Positions 1-10,361 are shown, counted from the stretch's first letter. The stretch is 64,000 nucleotides of DNA from JABCPE02 sp963516675 (GCA_963516675.1 CAUQBH010000003.1:1-64000); one strand, 5' to 3'. A program made the numbers and translations. The notes: generated by a model from the letters alone, not told the origin.

Positions 1-172
1 TGCCATAAATAGGCTCGGTATCTTCGGCCTTTGCCCAAGGAGTGTCCTGAGGCTTGGGATAGAGTATGGTATCAAAAGTAATAGCCAATAGGTCATCCGC
101 TAAGGAAGTGCCTTTTACTTGACTGGTATCGCCTCCTAGGGCTTGGATTCTGTCAAGGATTTCTTGTTTCAT
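1..172 (-). CDS. Hypothetical protein, N-terminal 57 residues (runs off left edge)
   Basis: An open frame starts at the ATG complementary to 170-172 and stays open to the window edge. The visible protein begins MKQEILDRIQALGG and includes LAITFDTILYPKPQDTPWAK. There is no signal peptide or membrane segment in this part. I do not recognise the family. A TATTTTTG promoter element on the same strand lies at 208-215, which fits this start. The gene is divergent from the metalloprotease gene that starts at 395. Confidence 0.6.
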   Translation of the reverse strand, partial: MKQEILDRIQALGGDTSQVKGTSLADDLLAITFDTILYPKPQDTPWAKAEDTEPIYG

Positions 173-207
173 ATGGTTTGGGTATTTATAATTAAATGTA
201 TTTTGTT

Positions 208-215
208 CAAAAATA
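208..215 (-). promoter_or_regulatory. Putative promoter -7 element (TATTTTTG)
   Basis: On the minus strand the sequence reads TATTTTTG, matching the Bacteroidota TAnnTTTG box about 36 nt upstream of the leftward gene start. No clear TTG -33 element was found at the usual distance. Confidence 0.35.
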
Positions 216-346
216 GGTATAAATTTTTATTTTGTTTTAATGGAGATGTGTTTTTTAGGGTAACTTCATACTTATTTTTCTTCATTTTTATAGGGCTGTT
301 TTTTATAAAATCATAAAGTTTTATGATTTTTTAGAAAAAAACTTAG

Positions 347-354
347 TATTTTTG
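347..354 (+). promoter_or_regulatory. Putative promoter -7 element (TATTTTTG)
   Basis: TATTTTTG matches the Bacteroidota TAnnTTTG box, 40 nt before the metalloprotease start codon. The region between it and the divergent gene is AT-rich with no other clear structure. Confidence 0.4.
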
Positions 355-394
355 CCCTCCGTTTTTGATTTTTTTTAAATAAAATTTAAATACA

Positions 395-2980
395 ATGAAG
401 AAAGTGTTATTGGCTGTTTTGTTGCTTCAGTCTATGGTGGCTTTTTCTCAAGACAAAAAAACAAAGAAAAAAGATGCAGCAAAGACTGAAAACGAAGCGA
501 AAAAAGACAGCACAGCTAAGGGCAATACCGCAGTTTATGATGATTTTATAAAAGGCGCAGTCACCAAGGACGGACTTTTTAAAATCCATACCATAAAAGA
601 GAAAATCTATTTCGAGATTCCTAATGAAGTGCTGGGAAAAGACCTGCTGATTGTCAATAAAATTTCCTCCGTTCCCGCTCAGATAAACAATGCAGGGATT
701 AACAAGGGAATAAATTACGAAAACAAACTCATCCGTTTCTACAAGGATGAGAAAAATAATAAGGTGTGGACAAAGACCTTTGACCCGAAAATCAGTGTAA
801 ATAAGAAAGATAATATCGCCCTCTCCGTGCGGGACAACTATGGAGAGTCCATCATAGAAGGTTTTGAGATAAAAACTTACGGAAAAGACTCTGCCGTAGT
901 GGTGCAGGTGAATAATGTTTTCAATGGGACATCCAAGAGTTTTAACAATCTTTTTGATAACATCGGTATGGGTGGTTCGGTGAGAACCAAAGATTCTTAC
1001 ATAGAGGAAGTGAAGAGCTTCCCACAGAATGTCGTGATAAAATCCCAGCTTACAACTCAAGTTTCCGAAGGTAAAACCACTGCGGAAAAAGCCGACCTTA
1101 CGGTAGGAACGACCACGAATATCGTTCTCCTTCCAGAGCCTATGGTAGGGCGTTTTTCGGATGATAGAGTAGGATATTTTACCACTCCGAAGGTTTATTT
1201 CTCGGATAAACAACAGAGAGTAGATAACAAGGAACTCATCACACGCTGGCGCCTAGAACCCAAAGAACAGGAAGTAGGAAAATACCTGTCAGGACAGCTG
1301 GTAGAGCCTAAAAAACCGATAGTCTATTATATAGACCCAGCAACGCCCAAACAGTGGCAGCAGGCGATAATAGACGGCGTTCATGACTGGAACAAAGCCT
1401 TTGAAAAGGCAGGTTTTAAAAATGTAATCAGTGCAAGACTTCCAGACCCTGAAGATAAAGAATTTGATGTAGATGATGTGCGGTATTCGGTAATTACCTA
1501 CGCTGCCTCTTCTATGGCAAATGCCATGGGACCTTCTGTGGTAGATCCTCGTACGGGAGAAATTCTGGAATCGGATATTATCTGGTGGCATAATGTGATG
1601 ACACTGCTTCACTCGTGGATGCGCGTACAGACAGGAATCATAGACCCAGAGGCGAGAGGAAATGTTTTCTCAGATGCCAAAATGGCAAACGCTATCCGTT
1701 TCGTTTCATCTCATGAAGTGGGACATACATTTGGGCTAAGGCACAATATGGGTTCATCTTTTGCGTATTCCGTAGAGGATTTGAGAAAGCCAGATTTTAC
1801 CGAAAAAATGGGCGGAACAGCGCCTTCTATTATGGATTATGCGAGGTTTAACTATGTCGCACAGGAAGGCGATGGCGTGAAACAAATCACTCCTAAAATA
1901 GGCGTTTATGATGAATTTGCGATTAATTTCGGATACCGCTGGACAGGGAAATCCAGCCCAGAAGAAGAACTGAGCATTACTAAATCTTGGATAGACAAAC
2001 ACGATGGCGACCCGAAGTATTTCTACGGAGAGCAGCAGTCCGAAACCATAGACCCACGTTCACAATCCGAGGATTTAGGGAATAATGCCATGAAAGCAGG
2101 AGAGTACGGAATTATCAACCTTAAAAAAACAATTCCAAATATCATAGAATGGAGTACGAAAGACGGCGAAACCTATGAAGAAGCGAAAGCGTTTTATAAT
2201 CAGGTGATTAACCAATGGTATGTCTATAATACACATACTTTGGCGAACATCGGTGGGTTTTATCTCACGCCTTTGGTTAAAGGTAATAAAATGAAATCCT
2301 ACATACCTGTTCCTTATCAAACTCAAAAAGAGGCGCTGAACTTCCTTAAAAAGAATATTCTTACCCTGCCGAAATGGTTGTTTATCAACCCGTTAAAAGA
2401 TGTTTTGAAACCTACCAAAAACACACCAGCAGGAGCAGTAGAGCAGTCGCCGTATAATATTTTCAGAGAGAGACAGGCTGCTATTTTGTATAATCTGATG
2501 CATGATGAAAGGCTTTTGAGAATTTTGGAAGCAGAATTTTTGCAGACAGAAGGAAGCGAAAAGATAATGACTGTAGCAGAGCTTTTCGATGATTTGAGGA
2601 AATTTATATTTGATAAATCTTTGAAAAACAAGAGCTTGACTATCGCCGAAAGAATGACACAGAAAAACTATGTAGATGCACTTATCATAGATGTGGGGCG
2701 TATTTATGAAAAAACAGAGAAAGGTATTTTCGGCAAGATGCCTATGATTTGTGACTATACACAGCATAATTTGGAGGACAAACACAGCATAGATGAGCAA
2801 AATCTAACAATGTATTTCAGCGGGATGAAACGCCTTTCGGAGGTGGGTTCAGCGAAGAGAGCAGAGCTGATAAAAGTAAAGAAAATCATCCTCGTTGCGA
2901 AAAATACAGGAGATGAAGCGACAAAAAATCATTACGAAGATATGTTGATAAGACTAAATAAAGCATTAGGAGAAAAATAA
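395..2980 (+). CDS. Secreted zinc-dependent metalloprotease (DUF5117/DUF5118 type)
   Basis: Predicted secreted zinc peptidase of 861 residues. Residues 1-19 (MKKVLLAVLLLQSMVAFSQ) form a signal peptide, followed by a Lys-rich low-complexity stretch. The catalytic motif HEVGHTFGLRH is at residues 440-450, the extended HExxHxxGxxH zinc motif of metzincin-like peptidases; a Met-turn candidate (PSIMDYARFNYV) lies downstream. The N-terminal half resembles the DUF5118/DUF5117 region that precedes such domains in Bacteroidota, and length fits that family. Only 19 nt separate it from the SusC-like gene, and SusD follows, so an operon for degradation and uptake of a protein or peptide substrate is likely. 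The substrate is unknown. Confidence 0.88.
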   Translation: MKKVLLAVLLLQSMVAFSQDKKTKKKDAAKTENEAKKDSTAKGNTAVYDDFIKGAVTKDGLFKIHTIKEKIYFEIPNEVLGKDLLIVNKISSVPAQINNAGINKGINYENKLIRFYKDEKNNKVWTKTFDPKISVNKKDNIALSVRDNYGESIIEGFEIKTYGKDSAVVVQVNNVFNGTSKSFNNLFDNIGMGGSVRTKDSYIEEVKSFPQNVVIKSQLTTQVSEGKTTAEKADLTVGTTTNIVLLPEPMVGRFSDDRVGYFTTPKVYFSDKQQRVDNKELITRWRLEPKEQEVGKYLSGQLVEPKKPIVYYIDPATPKQWQQAIIDGVHDWNKAFEKAGFKNVISARLPDPEDKEFDVDDVRYSVITYAASSMANAMGPSVVDPRTGEILESDIIWWHNVMTLLHSWMRVQTGIIDPEARGNVFSDAKMANAIRFVSSHEVGHTFGLRHNMGSSFAYSVEDLRKPDFTEKMGGTAPSIMDYARFNYVAQEGDGVKQITPKIGVYDEFAINFGYRWTGKSSPEEELSITKSWIDKHDGDPKYFYGEQQSETIDPRSQSEDLGNNAMKAGEYGIINLKKTIPNIIEWSTKDGETYEEAKAFYNQVINQWYVYNTHTLANIGGFYLTPLVKGNKMKSYIPVPYQTQKEALNFLKKNILTLPKWLFINPLKDVLKPTKNTPAGAVEQSPYNIFRERQAAILYNLMHDERLLRILEAEFLQTEGSEKIMTVAELFDDLRKFIFDKSLKNKSLTIAERMTQKNYVDALIIDVGRIYEKTEKGIFGKMPMICDYTQHNLEDKHSIDEQNLTMYFSGMKRLSEVGSAKRAELIKVKKIILVAKNTGDEATKNHYEDMLIRLNKALGEK

Positions 2981-2999
2981 TAAAATTTACGAACTAAAA

Positions 3000-5900
3000 A
3001 TGAGAAGAGCGAAATTTTTGTTGGGTCTTTTACCGAGTGTCCTTTGGGCGCAGAATACGCCTGTAGATACCACTAAAACTAAGACCAAGGAGATAGATGA
3101 GGTCATCATCACAGGTTTCCAAAAGATAGAAAAAAGTAAAATCACATCTTCTGTGGATGTGGTGAAAATGAAGGATATAGAGTAAAAGGCGGTAGCATCC
3201 ATAGACCAGATGCTGCAGGGGAGAGTGCCAGGTTTGCTCGTTACTCCAGCATCAGGAACACCAGGGCAGATTGCACCTATCAGACTTAGGGGAACGGCTT
3301 CGCTTTCGGGGCCTACTGACCCGCTTTGGGTAATAGATGGAATGCCGCTGGAAATGGGCGATGCGCCTAAATACGATGCAGGAAAAGATATCAACGACCT
3401 TAAAAACTACTCTATCGCAGGGTTTAATCCAGAAGATATAGAATCCATCACCGTGCTGAAAGATGCTTCAGCTACGGCAATCTATGGAGCGAGAGCAGCG
3501 AACGGGGTAATTTTGGTAACGACCAAAAGCGGGAAAAAAGGGCGAATGAATGTTAATTTCTCAGCGAGTACATTTGTCAATTTAAGACCGAATTTTTCTA
3601 AACTTAATTTAATGAATTCCAATCAAAAAGTAGATTGGGAACTGATGATGGCATCTCGCTCGGATTTAGACAATTATAGAAAAGATAATGGTGAGGTTGC
3701 GAGAATATTATTAGCAAATAATGATTGGAATTTGTTCCGCAGTGGTGGTTTTTCGGCGATTAGTGAGGCTTCTCAGAGAGAAATCAATGCACTGAGAAAT
3801 GTAAATACCAACTGGGGAAATCTACTCTACAGAACTGCGATAAACAAGCAGTATTCCGTGAGTCTTTCAGGTGGACTGGATAACTATGCTTATTACGCAT
3901 CATTAGGATACTACGATGAGCAGTCTACGGTGATAGGTTCTGGTTTTGAGAGACTTAACCTTACTTTTAAGAATGATTTTAAAATCAATAATAAAATAAA
4001 AGTAGGTTTGTCCATATTTGGAACAAATACTAAGCAGTCTTCTTTCTTGTCTGATGCTTCGGGGAATATCACGCCGACTTACTACTCCAGAAGTGCTAAT
4101 CCTTATCTAAGACCAAAGGATGAAAATGGCAACTATGTCTATGACCCAAATGTGAACTACATGGACGGAGATGCCAGAATTCCGTATAACTACATGGAGG
4201 AGAAGGATAACACGAGATATGATCTGAACACGAAATCGCTTCGTGGTATTTTGAATTTGGATTATAAAATATTCAAATTCTTGGAGTTCCGTTCTCAGTT
4301 GGGCATCCAGTACGAAAACCAAAAAACGGAAAAATATGCCACAGAGCAGACTTATTTCCTTAGAAAAAGAAGAGATGCTTCTAAGATAACTTCTGGAGGA
4401 ACTACGACTTATATAATCCCAAAAGGCGATTATTACAACATTTCTAACGGGAATAGTTTTGAATATAATTTTAAAAATATTTTAGAATTTAGCAAAAAGA
4501 TAAACCGACATGATGTCAATCTCCTTGTAGGTTCAGAAATTAGAGAAACTAAATACACTTCGGTAAACAGCCAAATGTACGGCTACAACCCAAGACAGAA
4601 AACTTCCATCCCTCTAAATATCCCAAATAGTGAGATGAGAAATGCGAACTATCTTCCTGTGGTAGATACAGAGGTTTCTAATGCTTATGCATCTTTCTTT
4701 GGGACAACATCTTATACTTTTGCTAATAGATATACTTTCTTCGGAAGTGTGAGATATGACGGGACTAACTTCTTCGGAGCGGAGACCAATAAACGTTGGA
4801 ATCCTATCTGGGCAGCATCTGTAGCATGGAATGTGAAAAATGAGAACTTCTTGAAGGATAATAAAACCATCAGTATGTTCAAAATTCGTAGTTCCTACGG
4901 ACTTCAAGGAAATATAGACCGAAATACTTCGCCTTTCTTCACAGGAAGATACAGCACGGCTAAAATCCTCAACCAGACAGAAAATACTATCAATGATGAA
5001 GGTGCGCCGAATTCATTGCTAAGATGGGAAAAAACCAGAACTGTGGATGTGGGATTGGATTTTGGATTGTTTAATAACAGGATTAATTTCAATCTTGACT
5101 TCTATCACAGAAAAGGAACGGATTTGATGGGAGTAAAACAGCTTCCACTGGAAACAGGATTTAACCAAGTGAATGTAAACTGGGCGGAAGTGACCAATAA
5201 AGGTTTTGAGTTCTCTCTTTCTACGATAAATATCGATAGAGAAAAATTCAGATGGAGTACGACTTTCAACATTGCAGCCAACCGAAGCAATATAGACCAA
5301 ATTCATGATGGGCTTAGCAACTTTTATCCATCAGGAAAAGGCTATCCTATCAATGCTGTTTTTGGTCTAAGGTCAGCAGGGTTGGATGCCAATGGGCTAC
5401 CTCAGTTCTATGACAGAAACGGAAATATAGTTTCTACGGTAGATTTTTACAAAATTTCTGACCCATGGGGCGTGGGATACATAGAGAGTGAGTATCTTGC
5501 TAATGGAAATTTCAGAGATTTGTATACTTATATCGGTGATAGAGACCCTAAATTCTATGGAGGGATTACCAATACTTTTGATATAGGAAACTGGGATCTT
5601 ACGATTTCTGCTGCATTTAACATAAATAAATGGGTGGTAGCAAATCCTCCTTATAACTTTACAACAGTGGATAGAGGACAGAATAATTCTACAGATATTC
5701 TCAATGCTTGGACTCCTAGTAATACCAATACTACACTTCCGAGAATTATAGGAGAGAATACTGTTCCAGGGCAGGAAATTGTTTATTTATGGTATAACAA
5801 CTTTGATTCTTCGGGGTCTTACAACCATTTTGACAGCTGGATGAAGAAAATGAGCTACATCAGAATAAACAACATTCGTTTAGGATATTCTCTGCCGTCT

Positions 5901-6071
5901 TCTATGCTTCATAATACAGGGATTAACTCCTTGAGATTCTATGTAGAAGGTAGAAATATGCTGGTTTTCGGGACTAATTATAAAGGATATTTTGACCCTG
6001 AAACCTATGGGAATCTATACGCCCAGCCTATTCAGAAATCTATCGTTTTTGGTTTAAATGTAAGTTTTTAA
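3000..6071 (+). pseudogene. SusC/RagA-type TonB-dependent transporter, interrupted by an in-frame TAA
   Basis: Two stretches in the same reading frame (3000-3185 and 3186-6071) together encode about 1,023 residues of a SusC-family outer-membrane transporter. The first holds a signal peptide and a TonB-box-like segment (EIDEVIITGF) and ends at TAA 3183-3185. Directly after it the plug continues without a gap (KAVASIDQMLQGRVPGL, then PIRLRGTASLSG and the VLKDASATAIYGARAANGV motif), followed by the beta-barrel. A single C-to-T change in a Gln codon (CAA) explains the stop, since related proteins commonly have Gln here. An internal restart at the ATG at 3210 would lack the signal peptide and TonB box. 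No long carboxypeptidase-like N-terminal domain is present. As written the gene is nonfunctional unless the stop is read through or is an error. Confidence 0.85.
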
Positions 6072-6092
6072 TAATCAATAAATTATATAATA

Positions 6093-7409
6093 ATGAAAAA
6101 ATATATCATAAAAGCCTTGTTCATCGGTGCTGTTTTATCCACAGGACTTACTTCTTGTGACAGATTTTTGGACATTACTCCTACGGGAAAAGTTATTCCA
6201 CAGACAGAGGAAGATTTCCGTGCGCTTCTTACTCGTGCCTATAATCTTTATCCTCAGCATAAAGCATTAGCAAACCTGAAAACTGATGAAGTAAAAGCAG
6301 GAACGACCAACGAAAGTCTACAAACGATTTTCACTTGGAGTGAGGCTTCTCCATTCCCTGGTTCTAAGGATTTTCCATACATTACTTTTTATCAGACGAT
6401 TTTCTATTCTAATTATATTATAGATAACACGCTGAAATACAATGCTTCCACTTCGGAAATCAATCAGATTTTGGGTGAAGCCTATGCATTGAGAGCTTAT
6501 ACTTATTTTGAGCTGATAAATCTCTATGCTCCAGCCTATACAGGAAGTAATGGTTCCGCGAAAGCCGTTCCGCTGGTAACAAGTCCTCAGCTGGAGGGAG
6601 ATTTTCCTCGTGCGACATTGGACGAGGTGTATGCACAGATTCTTTCTGACCTTGATAAGGCTTTGACTTTGCTGAACAAAAGCCAGTTTGATGAAGGGTA
6701 TAACTATCGTTTTACTACTGTGGCGGCTCACGCCCTGAAAGCTCGTGTTCATCAGTATCGTGGAGAATGGGCTAATGCTCTGGCAGAAGCAGAAACTGTT
6801 CTTGCGGCCAAGTCTACTTTGGTGGATTTTAACTCTTTTACAAATCTTCCAAGCAGCTATAAATCAGTGGAGTCTATCATGAATTTGGATGCGGGAGTTA
6901 CCAGCGAGACTAGTCGTTTTGCTATGGTAAGCAATGAGCATCTTGCTCTTTTTGACCAAACGAATGATTTGCGTTTTGCTAAATATTTCGATGCTGATGT
7001 CACAAATTATAGAACGAAAAAATTCAGTAGTTCCAATGAATTCAAAGTTTCCTTCCGTGTAGGAGAGATCATACTGATAAAAGCCGAAGCTTTAGCAAAA
7101 TTAGGAAGAGAAACAGATTCCAAAAACGCTCTATTGGCTTTAGCAGCGAAGAGATATAATTCAACAGGATTAGCGAATTTTACAACGACTATCAATGGGC
7201 TTTCTGGTGATGCTTATTACACAGAATTATTAAACGAAAGAGCGAGAGAGACTTCATTCGAAGGGCTTCGTTGGTTTGATTTAAGAAGAACTACCCAGCC
7301 TTCCATTATTCATATTTATAATGGGACTACTTACACGCTCAGCGCAGGAGATGCCCGCTATACGCTGCCTTTCCCAAGAGAAGCAAGACTTAAAAATCCT
7401 AATTTATAA
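6093..7409 (+). CDS. SusD/RagB-family outer-membrane lipoprotein
   Basis: Partner lipoprotein of the upstream SusC-type transporter, expected to sit on the cell surface and capture substrate. The signal peptide ends in the lipobox LTSC with the lipidated Cys at residue 22. The protein continues with FLDITPTGK, typical of SusD starts, and has helical TPR-like segments such as GEAYALRAYTYFELINLYAPAY and the C-terminal ERARETSFEGLRWFDLRR motif of the family. At 438 residues it is at the short end for SusD proteins. It starts 21 nt after the SusC frame and is followed by a terminator, closing the metalloprotease-SusC-SusD operon. With SusC interrupted, it may be an orphan in this strain. Confidence 0.88.
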   Translation: MKKYIIKALFIGAVLSTGLTSCDRFLDITPTGKVIPQTEEDFRALLTRAYNLYPQHKALANLKTDEVKAGTTNESLQTIFTWSEASPFPGSKDFPYITFYQTIFYSNYIIDNTLKYNASTSEINQILGEAYALRAYTYFELINLYAPAYTGSNGSAKAVPLVTSPQLEGDFPRATLDEVYAQILSDLDKALTLLNKSQFDEGYNYRFTTVAAHALKARVHQYRGEWANALAEAETVLAAKSTLVDFNSFTNLPSSYKSVESIMNLDAGVTSETSRFAMVSNEHLALFDQTNDLRFAKYFDADVTNYRTKKFSSSNEFKVSFRVGEIILIKAEALAKLGRETDSKNALLALAAKRYNSTGLANFTTTINGLSGDAYYTELLNERARETSFEGLRWFDLRRTTQPSIIHIYNGTTYTLSAGDARYTLPFPREARLKNPNL

Positions 7410-7418
7410 ACCTAAAAA

Positions 7419-7445
7419 GTCATTCACACCGAATGGCTTTTTTTA
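7419..7445 (+). terminator. Intrinsic terminator after the susD-like gene
   Basis: A 7-bp stem (GTCATTC with GAATGGC, loop ACACC) is followed by a T-run. It separates the SusCD operon from valS. Confidence 0.75.
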
Positions 7446-7493
7446 TTTTGGTTAATTTTGAATAAAAATTGCAATAATTTTGTTGCTTTATCC

Positions 7494-7501
7494 TATTTTT
7501 G
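7494..7501 (+). promoter_or_regulatory. Putative valS promoter -7 element (TATTTTTG)
   Basis: TATTTTTG ends 20 nt before the ATG at 7522. This placement argues that the in-frame upstream ATG at 7480 is not the start. A TTG at 7469-7471 lies slightly farther upstream than usual (22 nt). Confidence 0.5.
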
Positions 7502-7521
7502 CAAATCTAAAAAATAATAAA

Positions 7522-10131
7522 ATGGCAATTCCAGATAAATACAATCCACAAGAAACGGAACAAAAATGGTACAGCTACTGGCTGGAAAACAAATTTTTCC
7601 ACTCTGAACCGAATGACAAACCGCCTTACACCATTGTCATTCCGCCGCCCAATGTTACAGGGATTCTTCACATGGGACACATGCTGAATAACACGATTCA
7701 GGATGTTTTGGTGAGAAGAGCCAGAATGAAAGGTTTCAATGCCTGCTGGGTGCCAGGGACAGACCACGCGTCCATCGCTACAGAGGCGAAAGTAGTGGCT
7801 AAGCTGAAAGAACAGGGCGTTAGCAAATCTGATATTACCCGAGAGGAATTCCTAAAACACGCTTGGGACTGGACAAATCAGTATGGTGGAACTATCCTAG
7901 AACAGCTTAAAAAACTGGGTTGTTCCTGCGATTGGGACAGAACTCGTTTCACATTGGAGGATAAGCTTTCTCAGCAGGTGATAAAATCTTTTGTCGATTT
8001 GTATAACAAAGGGCTAATTTACCGTGGTTACAGAATGGTAAACTGGGATCCAGAGGCGAAAACTAATATTTCCGATGAGGAAGTGATTTTCAAGGAGCAA
8101 AACGGAAAATTATATTTCTTAAAATACCAAATAGAAGGCTCAGAGGAGTTTCTTACCGTGGCTACCACTCGTCCAGAAACTATTTTTGGAGATGTGGCGA
8201 TTTGTATCAATCCTAATGATGAGAGATACGCCCATCTGAAAGGGAAAAAAGCCATTGTTCCGATTGTAAATCGCGCCGTTCCGATTATTGAGGATGATTA
8301 TGTGGATATAGAATTTGGGACAGGAGCTTTGAAAATTACTCCTGCCCATGATGTCAATGACTATGAAATCGGGCAGAAATATAGCCTTCCGATGCTTGAT
8401 ATCTTGGATGATGATGCCAACTTGAACGAGCATGGTCTGCATTATGCAGGGAAAAATCGTTTTGAGGTAAGAAAAGCCATTGCCAAAGAATTAGAAGAGA
8501 AAAATCTTTTGCTAAAAGCCGAAGATTATGTAAATAAAGTAGGAACTTCCGAGAGAACAGGAGTTGTGATAGAGCCAAAAATATCACAGCAGTGGTTTTT
8601 GAAAATGTCTGAAATCGCAAAACCTGCTCTGGATGTGGTGATGAATGATGAAATAAAATTTCATCCCGAAAAGTTCAAAAACACCTATAAACACTGGATG
8701 GAAAACATCCGCGACTGGAATATTTCGCGCCAGCTATGGTGGGGACAGCGCATTCCAGCGTATTACTATGGCGATGGCGAAAATGATTTTGTAGTGGCTG
8801 AAAACATCGATGAAGCCCTAAAATTAGCCAAAACTAAAAATCCAAATTTAGAAATGGCTGACCTTCGCCAGGATGAAGATGCTTTGGACACTTGGTTCTC
8901 TTCTTGGCTGTGGCCGATGTCTGTTTTTGATGGACTTTTAGACCCTGAAAATAAGGATATTAACTATTATTACCCAACGGCAGATTTGGTTACGGGGCCA
9001 GATATTATTTTCTTCTGGGTGGCTCGTATGATCATGGCAGGGCTGGAATGGAGAGGAGAAGTTCCGTTTAAAAATGTGTATTTCACAGGGATTGTAAGGG
9101 ATAAACAAAGAAGAAAAATGTCCAAATCTTTGGGAAATTCACCAGACCCGTTGGAATTGATTGACAAATATGGTGCGGACAGCGTGAGAGTGGGGATTTT
9201 ACTGAGTTCTGCGGCTGGAAACGATCTTCTTTTTGATGAGGATTTGATGCTGCAAGGAAGAAACTTCGCAACGAAAATATACAATGCATTTAAGCTGACA
9301 CAGAGCTGGACAAAAGAAGCAAAACCAGCAGGCGAGGCTGAAAAACAAACAATCGTTTGGTTTGAAAATCAGATGAATAAAACCATCAGCGAAATCAATG
9401 ACCAGTTCGAGAAATTCCGAATTTCAGATGCGCTGCATTTGCTTTACAAATTGATTTGGGATGACTTCTGCTCGTGGTATTTGGAAGCGGTGAAACCTAA
9501 TTTTGGTGAAAGTATTTCTCAGGAGGTTTATGACCAAACCATCAAGTTCTTTGAGGAGTTGATGAGACTTCTTCATCCGTTTATGCCGTTCCTCACGGAG
9601 GAGCTTTATCAGCATATTGCGGAGCGAAACACATCGGAAGCGCTCGTTATCGCTCAGCAGAAAAATGCAGAAAGTTTTGATGAAAACATCATTTCAGCAT
9701 TTGATACAGCGAAAGAAATCATCTCAGGTGTGAGAAATTACCGCCAGAGCAAAGGAATTTCGCCAAGGGAAGAAGTGGAATTATTCACCAGCGAAAGCTC
9801 TTTTGCGAATGAAAATGTAATCAGAAAACTGGCAAACATCTCTGAAATTCATTATTCCGAGAAAACGGACAAGCCGAGCTTTACTTTCCTAGTGGGAGCG
9901 GTGGAAATTTCTGTTCCGCTGAGCGAAAACTTAGATTTAGGCGAAGAAAAAAAGAAAACTGAAGAAGAATTGGCTTACCTGAAAGGCTTTTTGGTTTCGG
10001 TGGAGAAAAAACTAAGCAATGAAAAATTCGTTGCCAACGCCAAGCCTGAAATTGTAGAAACTGAGCGTAAAAAACAAAAAGACACGCTGGAGAAAATCGC
10101 GATTTTGGAGGAGAAATTGAAATCTTTGTAG
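7522..10131 (+). CDS. valS: Valyl-tRNA synthetase
   Basis: Class I aminoacyl-tRNA synthetase charging tRNA-Val in the cytosol, 869 residues. The HIGH-class signature is HMGH at residues 50-53 after PPPNVTGIL, the CP1 editing domain begins near ATTRPETIFGD (about 213-223), and KMSKS is at 532-536. The anticodon-binding domain and a charged C-terminal coiled coil (KKKTEEELAYLKGF onward) complete the usual architecture. I chose the ATG at 7522 rather than 7480 because a promoter element lies between them and because MAIPDKYNPQETEQKWY is the conserved N-terminus. Monocistronic; the downstream region is an unusual repeat array. Confidence 0.98.
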   Translation: MAIPDKYNPQETEQKWYSYWLENKFFHSEPNDKPPYTIVIPPPNVTGILHMGHMLNNTIQDVLVRRARMKGFNACWVPGTDHASIATEAKVVAKLKEQGVSKSDITREEFLKHAWDWTNQYGGTILEQLKKLGCSCDWDRTRFTLEDKLSQQVIKSFVDLYNKGLIYRGYRMVNWDPEAKTNISDEEVIFKEQNGKLYFLKYQIEGSEEFLTVATTRPETIFGDVAICINPNDERYAHLKGKKAIVPIVNRAVPIIEDDYVDIEFGTGALKITPAHDVNDYEIGQKYSLPMLDILDDDANLNEHGLHYAGKNRFEVRKAIAKELEEKNLLLKAEDYVNKVGTSERTGVVIEPKISQQWFLKMSEIAKPALDVVMNDEIKFHPEKFKNTYKHWMENIRDWNISRQLWWGQRIPAYYYGDGENDFVVAENIDEALKLAKTKNPNLEMADLRQDEDALDTWFSSWLWPMSVFDGLLDPENKDINYYYPTADLVTGPDIIFFWVARMIMAGLEWRGEVPFKNVYFTGIVRDKQRRKMSKSLGNSPDPLELIDKYGADSVRVGILLSSAAGNDLLFDEDLMLQGRNFATKIYNAFKLTQSWTKEAKPAGEAEKQTIVWFENQMNKTISEINDQFEKFRISDALHLLYKLIWDDFCSWYLEAVKPNFGESISQEVYDQTIKFFEELMRLLHPFMPFLTEELYQHIAERNTSEALVIAQQKNAESFDENIISAFDTAKEIISGVRNYRQSKGISPREEVELFTSESSFANENVIRKLANISEIHYSEKTDKPSFTFLVGAVEISVPLSENLDLGEEKKKTEEELAYLKGFLVSVEKKLSNEKFVANAKPEIVETERKKQKDTLEKIAILEEKLKSL

Positions 10132-10133
10132 GG

Positions 10134-10361
10134 AAATTATTTAACCATTGGTAGAAAATGAATAAAAGTGAGCTTCGGTTAATTAACCGAAGCTCCAAAA
10201 TATATAAAAACGAGTAACGGTTAACTAACCGACGGCAGAAAATATATAAAAATGAGCAACGGTTATTTAACCGATGGTAGAAAATATATAAAAGCGAGCA
10301 TCGGTTAATTAACCGACAGAAATAAAAAAATAAGTAGCGGTTAATTAACTGATGGGAATGG
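10134..10361. repeat. Six degenerate 42-bp tandem repeats with palindromic cores
   Basis: Units start at 10134, 10176, 10218, 10260, 10302 and 10338. The first four are 42 bp, the fifth is 36 bp and the sixth is partial. The consensus begins with a palindromic core (CGGTTAATTAACCG), followed by an AGAAAATATATAAAAA-like AT block and GAGCA. There are no spacers of unrelated sequence, so this is a minisatellite rather than a CRISPR. It fills the 287-nt gap between valS and the TIR-like gene. No ORF of interest crosses it. Confidence 0.9.

Noticed and set aside
407..1213. Minus-strand open frame of 268 codons
   Set aside because: Antisense shadow of the metalloprotease, which has a signal peptide and an HExxH motif.
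10134..10361. CRISPR array
   Set aside because: Units are directly abutting, degenerate and palindromic with no unique spacers, and there are no cas genes.
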